DNA from: Sphingobacteriia bacterium
GTDB taxonomy: Bacteria > Pseudomonadota > Alphaproteobacteria > Rickettsiales > 33-17
Length of the DNA: 64,000 nt
Assembly (NCBI GenBank): GCA_017304685.1
Contig: JAFKLR010000003.1
Coordinates: forward strand, 992,001-1,056,000
Direction: 5' to 3'
Both the position numbers and the translations under genes were made by a program. Positions within the stretch are counted from its first letter, which is position 1. Every line of letters starts with the position of its first letter. Below the pieces are notes generated by a model, which was not told the DNA's origin, searched no databases, and saw only the letters and a program-made list of their open reading frames with translations. Below are positions 37,288 through 46,935 of this stretch, piece by piece.

Positions 37288-38637
37288 GTGTTTGATAGTT
37301 TAAGTAGCAGTTTAAGTAAAATCTTTGATAAAATTACCAGAAAGGGAAAGATTTCTGAAGATGATTTTAACCAAGCAGCTAGAGAAATAAGAATAGCTAT
37401 GCTTGAGGCAGATGTTGCCTTACCTGTTATTAAAGAAATAATAGAAAAATTAAAAGAAAAGGCTTTAGGTGCAAACGTAATTGCGACCGTTTCTCCTGCT
37501 CAAATGATTATCAAAATTTTAAACGATCTTATTGTTGAAGTTTTAGGTTCTGAAAAACAAGATTTAAATTTAAATACCACTCCACCTGCAGTAATTTTAA
37601 TGGTAGGTTTACAAGGCGCTGGTAAAACAACCACAACTGCAAAACTTGCCCTTAAACTTAAAAATGAACGTAAGAAAGTTCTTTTAGCTTCAATTGATAC
37701 CTATCGTCCTGCAGCTCAGGAGCAATTGCAAATTTTAAGTAAAAAAATCGATGTAGCATGCACTCCTATTATTAGTGATCAAAAACCAATTGAAATTACC
37801 AAACGAGCTTTAAAAATTGCTAAAGAAGAATCTTATGATGTATTAATTCTAGATAGTGCTGGCAGACTTCATACAGATCAAGAATTAATTGATGAATTAA
37901 AAGAAGTTAAAGCGATCACTACTCCAGTAGAAACGCTTTTAGTAGCAGATAGTATGACAGGTCAGGATGCTGTTAATATTGCTAAGGAATTTAATGAGCA
38001 AGTTGGCGTTACAGGAATTATCCTTACTAGAATGGATGGTGACGCTCGTGGAGGAGCTGCACTCAGTATGCGTATGGTTGCAGGAAGCCCTATAAAATTT
38101 ATGGGTGTAGGCGAAAAGATTGATGAATTTGAAACATTCCATCCAGATAGAATAACCTCTCGTATTTTAGGTATGGGTGATATCGTTTCGCTTGTTGAGC
38201 GCGCTGCTTCGCAAATTAATGAGAAAGAAGCAGAAAAAGTTGCTAAAAAAGTAATGCAAGGTCATTTTGATATGAATGATTTAGCTTCTCAAATTAAAAA
38301 CATGAAGAAAATGGGAGGAATGGGTACAATTTTAAATCTTCTTCCTGGCATGAAGCAAATTAAAGAAAAAGTAAATGAAATGAATGTAAACGAAAAAGTA
38401 TTCGATCATCAATTAGCTATCATTTCATCTATGACCAAACAAGAAAGACGTGACCCTAAAATCATTAATGGCTCTCGTCGCAAAAGAATCGCTCAAGGTT
38501 CTGGCAGAACTATTCAAGAAGTTAATAAACTTCTAAATAATTTTGAGCAAATGCAAAAAATGATGAAGCAATTTAAAAACTTTGACCCTAAAAAATTAAT
38601 GAGATCAGGGCTTGGAAACTTATTTCCAAAAAACTAA
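37288..38637 (+). CDS. ffh: Signal recognition particle protein Ffh
   Basis: The SRP54 GTPase, which binds signal sequences of nascent proteins with 4.5S RNA and targets them to FtsY. The N domain leads to the G domain with GLQGAGKTTTTAKLA, DTYRPAAQEQL, LDSAGRLHTD and TRMDGDARGG. The methionine-rich M domain holds NMKKMGGMGTILNLLPGM and SSMTKQERRDP...RRKRIAQGSG, which bind RNA. The start is GTG with GGAG about 8 nt upstream. Length of 449 is typical. Confidence 0.97.
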   Translation: MFDSLSSSLSKIFDKITRKGKISEDDFNQAAREIRIAMLEADVALPVIKEIIEKLKEKALGANVIATVSPAQMIIKILNDLIVEVLGSEKQDLNLNTTPPAVILMVGLQGAGKTTTTAKLALKLKNERKKVLLASIDTYRPAAQEQLQILSKKIDVACTPIISDQKPIEITKRALKIAKEESYDVLILDSAGRLHTDQELIDELKEVKAITTPVETLLVADSMTGQDAVNIAKEFNEQVGVTGIILTRMDGDARGGAALSMRMVAGSPIKFMGVGEKIDEFETFHPDRITSRILGMGDIVSLVERAASQINEKEAEKVAKKVMQGHFDMNDLASQIKNMKKMGGMGTILNLLPGMKQIKEKVNEMNVNEKVFDHQLAIISSMTKQERRDPKIINGSRRKRIAQGSGRTIQEVNKLLNNFEQMQKMMKQFKNFDPKKLMRSGLGNLFPKN

Positions 38638-38685
38638 CTTTAGTTAGCTTTCTATTTATTGTCTAACCCTGATGAAGGTTACGAA

Positions 38686-39270
38686 ATGAAATTAGAAGAA
38701 TTAAAAGAACAAATAGCCACATATGTAGAAAATGATCCTTTAGCACCTAAAGGCTCTTATCCTATATTACAAATAAGTACAAGCGCAAAATTATTAATTA
38801 TAGGACAGGCGCCAGGTGTAAGAGCGCAAGTTTCAGGGCTTCCTTTTAATGACGCCTCAGGGAATAGACTTAGATCTTGGTTAAATATTTCAAGAGAACA
38901 ATTTTATGATAAAAACCTGGTTGCAATAGTTCCTATGGGTTTTTGCTATCCTGGACCTGATAAATATGGTTATGATAAAGCACCTAATATTCAACATGCA
39001 AAACTTTGGCACAAGCTACTTTTTGATTTAATGCCAAACATTGAACTTACTTTACTAGTTGGCGGATATTCACAAAAATATTATTTAGGCAATAAAGCTA
39101 AAGCAACAATGACTGAAACACTTCACTATTGGCGTGAATATTTACCAAAATATATTGTATTACCCCATCCAAGCTGGCGTAATACCGGTTGGCTTAATAA
39201 ACATACATGGTTTGAAAAGGAATTAATTCCTGAGTTAAGAAAGCGTGTTCAAAAAGCCTTAAGTATATAA
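38686..39270 (+). CDS. Uracil-DNA glycosylase-like family protein
   Basis: A 194-residue member of the UDG-like superfamily. Seen: the motif-A-like LIIGQAPGVRAQVSGLPFND and the C-terminal LPHPSWRNTGW, equivalent to the His-containing DNA-intercalation loop. Other family members excise uracil or have unresolved roles; this subgroup is usually annotated only as UDG family. I chose ATG 38686 because GAAGG sits 7 nt upstream; the frame extends back nine codons to a TTG with no such support. It overlaps the convergent YgjP-like gene by 12 nt. Confidence 0.82.
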   Translation: MKLEELKEQIATYVENDPLAPKGSYPILQISTSAKLLIIGQAPGVRAQVSGLPFNDASGNRLRSWLNISREQFYDKNLVAIVPMGFCYPGPDKYGYDKAPNIQHAKLWHKLLFDLMPNIELTLLVGGYSQKYYLGNKAKATMTETLHYWREYLPKYIVLPHPSWRNTGWLNKHTWFEKELIPELRKRVQKALSI

Positions 39271-39984
39271 TTTCAATTTCTCTTTCTTTGCTTTCCAATC
39301 AGGTATATAAAATTTTAACAAAGCATAAAATTTAGGGCTATGGTTAAAATGATATGTATGACATAACTCATGCATAATAACATATTCGATACATTCAAAA
39401 TGGGTATGAATCAATCTTCTATTTAATGTCATTTCACCTTTTTTTGACATACTGCCCCATCTAGCTTTCATAAGTCTTGTCTTAAGAGAAATTTGAATTT
39501 TAGGTGGCAATACAAAAGTTTGTAACGCCTTTACAATTAATTCATTGAAAACAGTAGTTAGAAAATTTTCATACCAATTAGAAAATAACTTTATAATTTT
39601 TTCCTTATTATAAAAACCAACGTAATCAATATAAAGGTTAGAATTTTCAAACCTAACACTATTTCTAACACTTGAATTAAGCTTTAAATTACATTCTTTA
39701 CCTAATAAAAGAAATACTTCCCCATTTTGAAAATTAATTGGCAAAATTGGGGTTTTAATTTTAAAACTATTTTCTTTTAACTTTTTAAAAATCCAAGCCT
39801 CATACTTATTAATTAAAGATACGACTTCAGTTTGATTAAATCTTTTTGGAACTTTGATAGTTATAGAACTTTTAGAACAAATTGATATAGAATAAGTTTT
39901 TCTACGTGAAGGTAGTAGCTTAAAGTTAATTACCCTTTCACCATTTACCCAATCAAACTTATCTTCTTCTGTTTTAACTAACAT
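39259..39984 (-). CDS. YgjP-like zinc metallopeptidase-fold protein (DUF45)
   Basis: A 241-residue WLM/SprT-like protein. The zinc motif HELCH in YVIMHELCHTYHFNHSPKFY is intact, and KARWGSMSKKGEMTLNRRLI is the conserved DUF45 block before it. The fold resembles archaeal and bacterial minimal zincins; the natural substrate is unsettled. It is downstream of selO on the same strand (16-nt gap), so the two may be cotranscribed. Confidence 0.88.
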   Translation of the reverse strand: MLVKTEEDKFDWVNGERVINFKLLPSRRKTYSISICSKSSITIKVPKRFNQTEVVSLINKYEAWIFKKLKENSFKIKTPILPINFQNGEVFLLLGKECNLKLNSSVRNSVRFENSNLYIDYVGFYNKEKIIKLFSNWYENFLTTVFNELIVKALQTFVLPPKIQISLKTRLMKARWGSMSKKGEMTLNRRLIHTHFECIEYVIMHELCHTYHFNHSPKFYALLKFYIPDWKAKKEKLKLYT

Positions 39985-40000
39985 TAAATAACCTAAAACT

Positions 40001-41464
40001 TTATGAAGAACAAGAAACCCATAAATTTCTTAAATGGCTTGGTGCTTGAGATGCAAAATGATTAAACTCCTCATGTTCATCAAATGGGTTTTGTAAAATA
40101 TTAATTAAATTATCTATAATTGAATAATTACAATTATCTTCGGCTGCTCTAATAGCAGTTTCAGCTATCCAGTTTCTAAAAACATATTTAGGATTTATTT
40201 TATTCATTCTTAATTTTCTTTCTTCATTATTTTGATTTAATACTTTTAACTTTGCAAAATATTTACTTAACCATTCTTTTGCTTTTTCGGAATTATCCAA
40301 TATATTAAGCCAAAAATTATTATCATTTTTTTCATTAACATCTGATAACTTTCTAAACGTTAAAGTATAATCTGCTTTTGATTCTTGCATTATTTCTAAT
40401 AATTCAACCCATAGATTGTTATCTTTAAATTCTTTTTCTACTAAACCTATTTTTTTTAACATTAAATTACTATAAGTCTCACCTAAAATTGTTTTATATC
40501 CCTTTATTATTTCATTAGTTTCTTCAATGGGGATAATATCTTGAAGTGAGTAAGCTAAAGCATATAAGTTCCACATTCCGATTGAGGGTTGTTGGTTAAA
40601 GGCATATCTTCCAGAATGATCTGAATGATTAGCTATCCAATTCTCATCATATTCTTCCATAAACCCGAAAGGTCCATAATCAATTGTAAGCCCTGTAATT
40701 GACATATTATCAGTGTTCATTACACCATGCTGAAATCCTACAGCTTGCCAATTGGCTATCAATTTTGCTGTTCGGCTTACCACTTCTTTAAACCAATCGA
40801 TATAATAATTACCATTAGGAGAAATGTGAAAATATTCTGTGATAACATGATCGATTAATTGTTTTAAAGCTTCTGGTTTACCTGAATAATAAAAATATTC
40901 AAAATGACCAAAACGAATATTTGAACCTGTCGAAATACGGGTAACAATCGCTCCTGGCTCAAGCCCTTCGCGCATTACCGGTTCATTTGTTCCAATTACA
41001 CATAGAGCTCGAGTTGTAGGTATGCTTAAACCAAACATAGCTTCACTACACAAGTATTCTCTAATTGATGAACGCATAACCGCTCTACCATCTGCAAAAC
41101 GTGAATAAGGGGTTTTACCAGAACCTTTTAATTGTATATCTACTAATTCACCATTTTTATTTCTAACTTGCCCAAGTAAAATTGCTCTTCCATCTCCTAA
41201 CTTAGGAACATAGTAACCAAATTGATGCCCCGCATATACCATTGCAAGATTTTCACTTCCCTGTAATTGCTTATTTCCTGCAAAATATTCAACAAAATTT
41301 TTATCTAGGAAAGTAGCTGGATCGAGGTCAATTAATTTTGCTGCTTCTTTATTTGCATGAACTAAAAAAGGTTTTTTAGAGACTTTTTCAGGGAGCATTT
41401 TAGTATAAAAATCTGACGGCAAGCTTGCATACTTATTTTCAAAATTTAAACAAAACTTTTCCAT
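40001..41464 (-). CDS. selO: Protein adenylyltransferase SelO (YdiU/UPF0061)
   Basis: A pseudokinase-fold enzyme that transfers AMP to Ser, Thr or Tyr of target proteins and supports redox homeostasis. Seen: YAGHQFGYYVPKLGDGRAIL, the nucleotide-binding DIQLKGSGKTPYSRFADGRA, RSSIREYLCSEAMFGLSIPT, HGVMNTDNMSITGLTIDYGP with the metal-binding Asn and Asp, and the C-terminal CSS. The terminal cysteine replaces the selenocysteine of eukaryotic SelO, as in most bacteria. Length of 487 is normal. It lies 5 nt downstream of the ndh-2 gene. Confidence 0.93.
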   Translation of the reverse strand: MEKFCLNFENKYASLPSDFYTKMLPEKVSKKPFLVHANKEAAKLIDLDPATFLDKNFVEYFAGNKQLQGSENLAMVYAGHQFGYYVPKLGDGRAILLGQVRNKNGELVDIQLKGSGKTPYSRFADGRAVMRSSIREYLCSEAMFGLSIPTTRALCVIGTNEPVMREGLEPGAIVTRISTGSNIRFGHFEYFYYSGKPEALKQLIDHVITEYFHISPNGNYYIDWFKEVVSRTAKLIANWQAVGFQHGVMNTDNMSITGLTIDYGPFGFMEEYDENWIANHSDHSGRYAFNQQPSIGMWNLYALAYSLQDIIPIEETNEIIKGYKTILGETYSNLMLKKIGLVEKEFKDNNLWVELLEIMQESKADYTLTFRKLSDVNEKNDNNFWLNILDNSEKAKEWLSKYFAKLKVLNQNNEERKLRMNKINPKYVFRNWIAETAIRAAEDNCNYSIIDNLINILQNPFDEHEEFNHFASQAPSHLRNLWVSCSS

Positions 41465-41468
41465 AATA

Positions 41469-42722
41469 CTACTTAATTATTAAACGCTCACTTCGTCTAT
41501 GAGTAATATAATTCCATATCCATTTAATAAAAACGATAATACGATTACGAAACCCTATTAAAAAATATATATGAACAACATCCCATATCAACCAAGCTAA
41601 CCAACCTTTAAGCTTAATCTTACCAAACTCATATATAGCAGAATATCTTCCTATAATAGCTAAATTTCCCCTATTATTATATATAAACTTTTTTGGAGCA
41701 TCTTTATTATTTATTTTAGCAAATATAACTTTAGAAATAAATTTACCTTCTTGGCTTGCAACGGCAGCAAGTCCCGGTAAAGATTCCCCTTTTTTATCTA
41801 AATATTCTGCTGAATCTCCAATAACAAAAATATTTGGATAATTTTCAAGAGAAAAATTAGGTTCTACCTTAATCTTATTTCCATGACTAAATTCAACATC
41901 ATTTCCTAAAATGTCTTTACTTAAGCTTGCTTTAACCCCTGCCGCCCAGATAATTAATTGGGTGTCAATAATTTCTCCATTTTCAAGAATAACTAAATTC
42001 TTGGTTAAATCTTTTACCCTTATACCTAATTTCAATGTAATTCCTTTTCTTTCTAACGAATCAACTGTGAAATCGGATAGTTTCTTATTAAAAGAGGAAA
42101 GAAGTTTTTCAGATGCTTCAATTAAGATAATTTTACTATCATTAGGATTAACATAATTAAATTCGTCTTTCAGAGTCTGTTTAATTAATTCATATAATGA
42201 ACCTGCTAGTTCAACTCCTGTGGGACCACCACCTATTATAGTAAATGTAACAAAATTCTTTTTATCAATTTCTGCTTTTTCAAAAGCTTCAAGGACTTTT
42301 GTTCTTATTAAAAGAGCATCATTAATTGTTTTTAAACTTACTACATATTTGCTCCATTCAGGATGGTTAAAATAATTAACCTCACTTCCTGTTGCAATTA
42401 TAAGATAATCATAATTGATTATCTTTCCGTCCTTTAAACAAATTTCTCTATTTTCTTTATCAACTCTTGTAACCTCTCCCATAATGACATGTACATTTTC
42501 ATATCCTTTAAATTCAGATCTTATTGGTATAGCAATATCAGAGGGTGCAAGATCAGCTGAAGCAACCTGATATAAAAATGGTTGAAAAGTATGATAATTA
42601 TTTTTATCAATTAAAGTAATTTCAATATTTTTATTCTTTTTAAGTTCATGCGCTGCTGTCAGACCTGCAAATCCTGCCCCAATAATTATTATACGAGGTT
42701 GTGTACTAGTTTTAGAATCCAT
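41469..42722 (-). CDS. ndh: Type II NADH dehydrogenase (NDH-2)
   Basis: A single-subunit membrane-associated flavoenzyme passing electrons from NADH to quinone without pumping protons. The FAD motif GAGFAGLTAAHELKK lies near residue 15, followed by YHTFQPFLYQVASADL, the NADH motif GGGPTGVELAGSL and VIGDSAEYLD. The C-terminus (WLAWLIWDVVHIYFLIGFRN) is the amphipathic membrane anchor. Length of 417 is typical. It precedes selO on the same strand; both relate to redox state. Confidence 0.92.
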   Translation of the reverse strand: MDSKTSTQPRIIIIGAGFAGLTAAHELKKNKNIEITLIDKNNYHTFQPFLYQVASADLAPSDIAIPIRSEFKGYENVHVIMGEVTRVDKENREICLKDGKIINYDYLIIATGSEVNYFNHPEWSKYVVSLKTINDALLIRTKVLEAFEKAEIDKKNFVTFTIIGGGPTGVELAGSLYELIKQTLKDEFNYVNPNDSKIILIEASEKLLSSFNKKLSDFTVDSLERKGITLKLGIRVKDLTKNLVILENGEIIDTQLIIWAAGVKASLSKDILGNDVEFSHGNKIKVEPNFSLENYPNIFVIGDSAEYLDKKGESLPGLAAVASQEGKFISKVIFAKINNKDAPKKFIYNNRGNLAIIGRYSAIYEFGKIKLKGWLAWLIWDVVHIYFLIGFRNRIIVFIKWIWNYITHRRSERLIIK

Positions 42723-42743
42723 CCCTCTATCCTTTTCTAAAAA

Positions 42744-43493
42744 TTACTCTTCATCCTGTTTTTCTTCAGCCCAATGTAATGCTTTTTCTAATTGCTCTTC
42801 TGTCATTTCCATAATACTAGTTATACCTAGCCTTCCACACATTCTTCTCACTCCCTCTTCTATTTTCTGGTTAAGAGATAATTGAAGAAGTTTTTCAACT
42901 AATTCATCTTTTCCGCTATTTGCTTCTAACAATTCAGGTTTAACGTTATCTTGCTCATTTACTACATTACTTATTTTAGGATAATCTTGTGCCTCTTCTG
43001 CAGTTATAACTCCTCCTAAAGCGTCCGCAAATTTATCTCGAATTGCAAAACCTCGTGCTCTCATTTGCAGCATTCTATTTGGATATGTAGACCACGGTCC
43101 CGGTTTACCCCATAATCCTGCTTTTTTTGCATCATCAATTGAAAAAGTTACTGTATGTGGCGTTTGACCTTTTCTTTTAATGGTACAGGTAGCTACACCA
43201 TCTTTTATAAATTCCTGAATATCTTCAAATGCAGGATGCGCTTGTACAATTGCCATTAAAGCATCGCCCCAAACACATGGACGACCATTAATAACAGCAA
43301 TATATTGTAATGCTTGTACTGGTTTTAACCCGAGGTCAGTTCCCATTTGAACTGCTACTAAAATATCTCCAGGTCGACCTTGATAAGGTTTAGGTATAAC
43401 TGTACTTTTTGAAATAATTTCTGCAAATTTAATTGCTTCATCTAAATTTTGGGGAATTAACGAAAAACTATTCTTCTTTGTAGCTTTACTCAT
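42744..43493 (-). CDS. RecT-family single-strand annealing recombinase, orphan
   Basis: A phage-type recombinase that anneals complementary single strands. The family core is clear: GDILVAVQMGTDLGLKPVQA, INGRPCVWGDALMAIV, GLWGKPGPWSTYPNRMLQMR and RGFAIRDKFADALGGV. I moved the start to ATG 43493 because GAGGAGG stands 6 nt upstream; the longer frame lacks a site. Functional RecT systems normally pair with a RecE, YqaJ or lambda-type exonuclease, none of which is adjacent, nor are other phage genes. It is likely a domesticated or remnant prophage gene. Confidence 0.88.
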   Translation of the reverse strand: MSKATKKNSFSLIPQNLDEAIKFAEIISKSTVIPKPYQGRPGDILVAVQMGTDLGLKPVQALQYIAVINGRPCVWGDALMAIVQAHPAFEDIQEFIKDGVATCTIKRKGQTPHTVTFSIDDAKKAGLWGKPGPWSTYPNRMLQMRARGFAIRDKFADALGGVITAEEAQDYPKISNVVNEQDNVKPELLEANSGKDELVEKLLQLSLNQKIEEGVRRMCGRLGITSIMEMTEEQLEKALHWAEEKQDEE

Positions 43494-43643
43494 CACTACC
43501 TCCTCAATTAAAAAGGTTATCAACTCTATTAAATTATTATTGATTAGTAATTAATGATTTATAATACTAATATATAGTTAATTATATTTTAATAAAAATT
43601 ACGAGAAATTAAAAGCTTTTTAAAAAAAATAAGTAAAAATTTA

Positions 43644-44729
43644 TTATTTTTCTAAGTAAATATAGACTTCAGCATGATGTGACCATTTAAATTGATCAAT
43701 AATGCAAGTTTTTTTTAACCTAAATCCTGCTTTATATAAATATTTTAAATCCCTTTCTAAGGTCACAGGATTGCAAGAAATTATATGTATAAATTTAACA
43801 TTAGAATTTGAAATTTCTTTAAATTGTGGTTCTGCACCATTTTTAGGTGGATTAATAATTATAGTGTCATAATTATTTAGCTCATTACAGGTAAGAGGAT
43901 GCTTAAAAATATCCCTTAAATTAAAAGTAATGTTATTAATATTATAATTTAAAATTACTTCATTAATAGAAGATTCTACTTTCTCATCGCCTTCAATAGC
44001 CAGAATAGAATGTACGTAGTCGTGAAGCAATAAACTATAAGCTCCAACTCCTGAAAATAAATCGAGTAATTTATTAGATTTATTAAGCGATTCCTTTATT
44101 AAATTTGCAACAATTTGATTCGTATCAAAGGAGGATTGTAGAAAATAGTCATTATATTTTACTAAATATTTTCCTATTTCAATATGATCATTTTCAGTTA
44201 AAACTATTTCAACATCATTATTAGAATTAAATTTTATTTCTCGTAGTTTTTTTAATTTTTCAATAATTCTATCGTGTAAAACTTCACAGCTTTCAATAGA
44301 TATAATATTGTGACTATTTTTACGATAAAATCCTATTTCTCCATCTTTAACATGAAACCTAGCTTTCCTCCGAGACTTTTCTGTAACCGGAATAAATTTT
44401 ATATTAGTATCATTAAATCCAGCCCTTCTTATAACTTCTTTAACTTGATTAACTTTAGTTTTTTGATAAAGTTCAGGGCTTAAATGCTGCATATCGCACC
44501 CACCACATATAGTAAAATATTTACAAGGCGGTGAAACTCTATCTTTACTTGAACAAAGAATATTTATAATTTCAGCTTCAATTATTTTACTATTTTCCTT
44601 GAGTAACTTTACTTCTAATACATCTCCAATTACTGCAAAAGGGACTATAACTTTTTTGTTACGATATAATCCTATACCATCTCCTTTATATCCTTGTTTT
44701 TCAATTGTAATTGTAAATATTTCAGCCAT
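43644..44729 (-). CDS. RNA uracil-5-methyltransferase (RlmD/TrmA family)
   Basis: An S-adenosylmethionine-dependent RNA m5U methyltransferase. An N-terminal TRAM domain (about 1-56, ITIEKQGYKGDGIGLYRNKK) precedes iron-sulphur ligands C59, C69, C75 and C78 (CKYFTICGGC). The methyltransferase domain has LLDLFSGVGAYSLLL for SAM binding, IIINPPKNGA and the catalytic cysteine in ISCNPVTLERDLKYL. The length of 361 is shorter than RlmD of gammaproteobacteria (about 430) but normal for alphaproteobacterial members. The exact target (23S rRNA or tRNA) is not decided. The next gene upstream is the HAD phosphatase (6-nt gap). Confidence 0.87.
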   Translation of the reverse strand: MAEIFTITIEKQGYKGDGIGLYRNKKVIVPFAVIGDVLEVKLLKENSKIIEAEIINILCSSKDRVSPPCKYFTICGGCDMQHLSPELYQKTKVNQVKEVIRRAGFNDTNIKFIPVTEKSRRKARFHVKDGEIGFYRKNSHNIISIESCEVLHDRIIEKLKKLREIKFNSNNDVEIVLTENDHIEIGKYLVKYNDYFLQSSFDTNQIVANLIKESLNKSNKLLDLFSGVGAYSLLLHDYVHSILAIEGDEKVESSINEVILNYNINNITFNLRDIFKHPLTCNELNNYDTIIINPPKNGAEPQFKEISNSNVKFIHIISCNPVTLERDLKYLYKAGFRLKKTCIIDQFKWSHHAEVYIYLEK

Positions 44730-44735
44730 AATATT

Positions 44736-45785
44736 TTAACTAATTGCTCTTAAAATTTTTTCAATTGCTTTTGGCACACCATTATTTATTACTGAAGATA
44801 TTATATAATCAGCTACTGACTTAGCCGCTTCATCTCCATCTTCAGTAATAAATAAATGCGCACCTGGTAAATAATCTTTTATTGAACAATCGTTAGTAGA
44901 TAAATCTGCACTATCTCCAAAAGAAAATATATTTTCACCATTAACCCCTAATTCCTCTGCAAATATCTTTAACCCTAGACCTTTATTTACATAATGATTA
45001 TTAAATAATAATTTTATAGTTACAATATTATCTAATGTCCTAGTTTTAGGTGAAGTAAGCATTGAAAAATGTAACGGATATTCTTGTGGTAAATTTAAAA
45101 GTTTATATAATGCATCTTTAGCGCTTAAGAAATTTTTTTCTTTAGTTATATTAAATGTATTATTAACATAATCTTCAATAAAAGGAATTTCCGCTCTTAA
45201 TATAACTAAATCATTATATAATTTATAAGCTTCTTCATTTTCGTCTGCATAAATAATATTTTTCTTAACTAAATCAAACCAATCTAAAGGTCGGTGATGG
45301 CCTAAGTATTGTTCTAAATTTCTATTTTTGTAAGCGAAATAAATAGCACCATTTTTATGTTTTATATCTAAAAAAGGTATAATATTATTTGAAAACAGTT
45401 CCCAAAGCTTATTTTTTAAACTCTCTTCAATTATACCTTCGTTAATTACCTCAATATTATTATTATATTTAATAACCCTACCAGATAAATATATACCTGG
45501 AAGCTCTCCTAACATATTTTCTAATGGGTTATAACTTGTAATATCTCTACCTGTATTAATAACGGTAATGATGCTTGGGTTAAATTTTAATTTAGATAGT
45601 ACAGTAATAACTTCATCACTAACAAAATGTGAAGATATAGCTCTATTAACTATTGTTCTATCACAATCTAAAGAAAATATGATACGATTATTTGGCTTAA
45701 AACCCTTTTCTAATAGATAGGATTTTAACTCATCTATTGAAATATTTTCTATTAGTTTGTTTTTTATATTCATTCCATTTTTCAA
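44736..45785 (-). CDS. HAD-superfamily phosphatase, third gene of an exported-kinase set
   Basis: A 349-residue haloacid-dehalogenase-fold hydrolase. Motif I is SLDCDRTIV (Asp40, Asp42, Thr44), motif II is VINTGRD (77-80), and motif IV is FSFGDSADLSTND near residue 300. An inserted cap domain fills the middle, as in Cof-type or sugar-phosphate phosphatases. There is no signal peptide, so it should act in the cytosol. Its start overlaps the end of the preceding kinase-like gene by 56 nt (44 nt if the second ATG is used), which indicates tight coupling. The substrate may be what the kinases make; that is inference. Confidence 0.8.
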   Translation of the reverse strand: MKNGMNIKNKLIENISIDELKSYLLEKGFKPNNRIIFSLDCDRTIVNRAISSHFVSDEVITVLSKLKFNPSIITVINTGRDITSYNPLENMLGELPGIYLSGRVIKYNNNIEVINEGIIEESLKNKLWELFSNNIIPFLDIKHKNGAIYFAYKNRNLEQYLGHHRPLDWFDLVKKNIIYADENEEAYKLYNDLVILRAEIPFIEDYVNNTFNITKEKNFLSAKDALYKLLNLPQEYPLHFSMLTSPKTRTLDNIVTIKLLFNNHYVNKGLGLKIFAEELGVNGENIFSFGDSADLSTNDCSIKDYLPGAHLFITEDGDEAAKSVADYIISSVINNGVPKAIEKILRAIS

Positions 45786-46935
45786 TAAAATTTAAATAAC
45801 TATCAATAACACAATATAAAACGATTTCAAATGTTTCTGGATAATGATGTAAATGTCTTTTTAATGTGGAAAGATTTACAATATATTCGGCAGCAGCACT
45901 TCTAATTTCAATTAAATATTTGTCTTCTTTTGTAATTTCAGCAAATTTTTCAATTGCTTTATCATTTATGTATTTTATCACATTAGGTTTAACGTATGAA
46001 TCACTTACAAAAAATTTATTATCTTTAAAGTTCACCCTAATATTTTCTTTTAAATGGTTATAGTTTTCATTGCTAGAATATTTGTCACTTCTTAATTTTA
46101 CAACCCAATGAAACCTTTTTATAAAATTGAGCCATTTACCTAAATCCCATGAAGGATCTTCATTATATTTGATATCCGATAAATCAATTAATTTAATATT
46201 ATAGTTAATATCCATTGTTATATTAGGTGGGTGGAAGTCTCCATGAATCACTCTTTTATTATTAACTTCTGGCAGATCGTTTAGTATTGAAATAACATTT
46301 TTGGTCATTTTTTCAATAGAAGGAATGTAATTATGATGATTATAAATTATGTCTGTTTCCACTATTTCCTTAAGTGAAAGGCCCAATTTATGTATGGTAT
46401 TATCCTTTATTAAATCTTTTATCCTTTCTTCTGCTCTATCTTTAAACATTCGTGTTTTAGAACTCTTGTTATTAACTTGAATGTCATATAGTTCCTTTAA
46501 AGCTAAAAAAACTTTTTCCTGAAATTCTATAAATTCATTGAGATTAAAATCATTATACAGTTTATTCACCGCATCATTTCCTGCATGTGGGTAATTTAAA
46601 TATTCTGAAATTAATATATTATGTGATGATTCTTTATACATTAATGGTATAGAAGTTAAATTAAATGGCTGTAATAAATTTAAATTTTTTACTTCCAAAT
46701 CAACTTTTTCACCGGTTTTAATAAATTTTTTCTTACCATCTGCATATTCAGCTATAAAATAAGAGCATTCAGTTGCTCCAAGCGTACTTACAGGAATTAT
46801 AGTAAACTCTTTTTCCCCATTTTCTTTAAAATAACTAACTATTTGATTTTTATTTAATGGTTTATTATGCGCAAATGCATTAAAAGTTAATAATAATAGG
46901 AAATTAATAATCAGTAAAAGTGTTTTAAATGGCAT
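45730..46935 (-). CDS. APH-fold kinase-like protein with signal peptide (B)
   Basis: A 401-residue protein. A Sec-type signal peptide (1-22, LLLIINFLLLLTFNAFA) is followed by an aminoglycoside-phosphotransferase/choline-kinase-like domain. The catalytic loop is HGDFHPPNI (231-239) and the metal-binding DLSD is at 251-254, in place of DxD/DFG; DPSWDLGKWLNF follows, as in the family. A candidate ATP lysine lies in KKKFIKTGE (68-76). Kinases of this fold are normally cytosolic because they need ATP, so export is odd. It overlaps the upstream kinase gene by 11 nt and the downstream HAD gene by 56 nt. Confidence 0.8.
   Translation of the reverse strand: MPFKTLLLIINFLLLLTFNAFAHNKPLNKNQIVSYFKENGEKEFTIIPVSTLGATECSYFIAEYADGKKKFIKTGEKVDLEVKNLNLLQPFNLTSIPLMYKESSHNILISEYLNYPHAGNDAVNKLYNDFNLNEFIEFQEKVFLALKELYDIQVNNKSSKTRMFKDRAEERIKDLIKDNTIHKLGLSLKEIVETDIIYNHHNYIPSIEKMTKNVISILNDLPEVNNKRVIHGDFHPPNITMDINYNIKLIDLSDIKYNEDPSWDLGKWLNFIKRFHWVVKLRSDKYSSNENYNHLKENIRVNFKDNKFFVSDSYVKPNVIKYINDKAIEKFAEITKEDKYLIEIRSAAAEYIVNLSTLKRHLHHYPETFEIVLYCVIDSYLNFIEKWNEYKKQTNRKYFNR

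Noticed and set aside
41911..42156. Plus-strand ORF inside ndh
   Set aside because: A shadow of conserved NDH-2 coding sequence, with no initiation signal.
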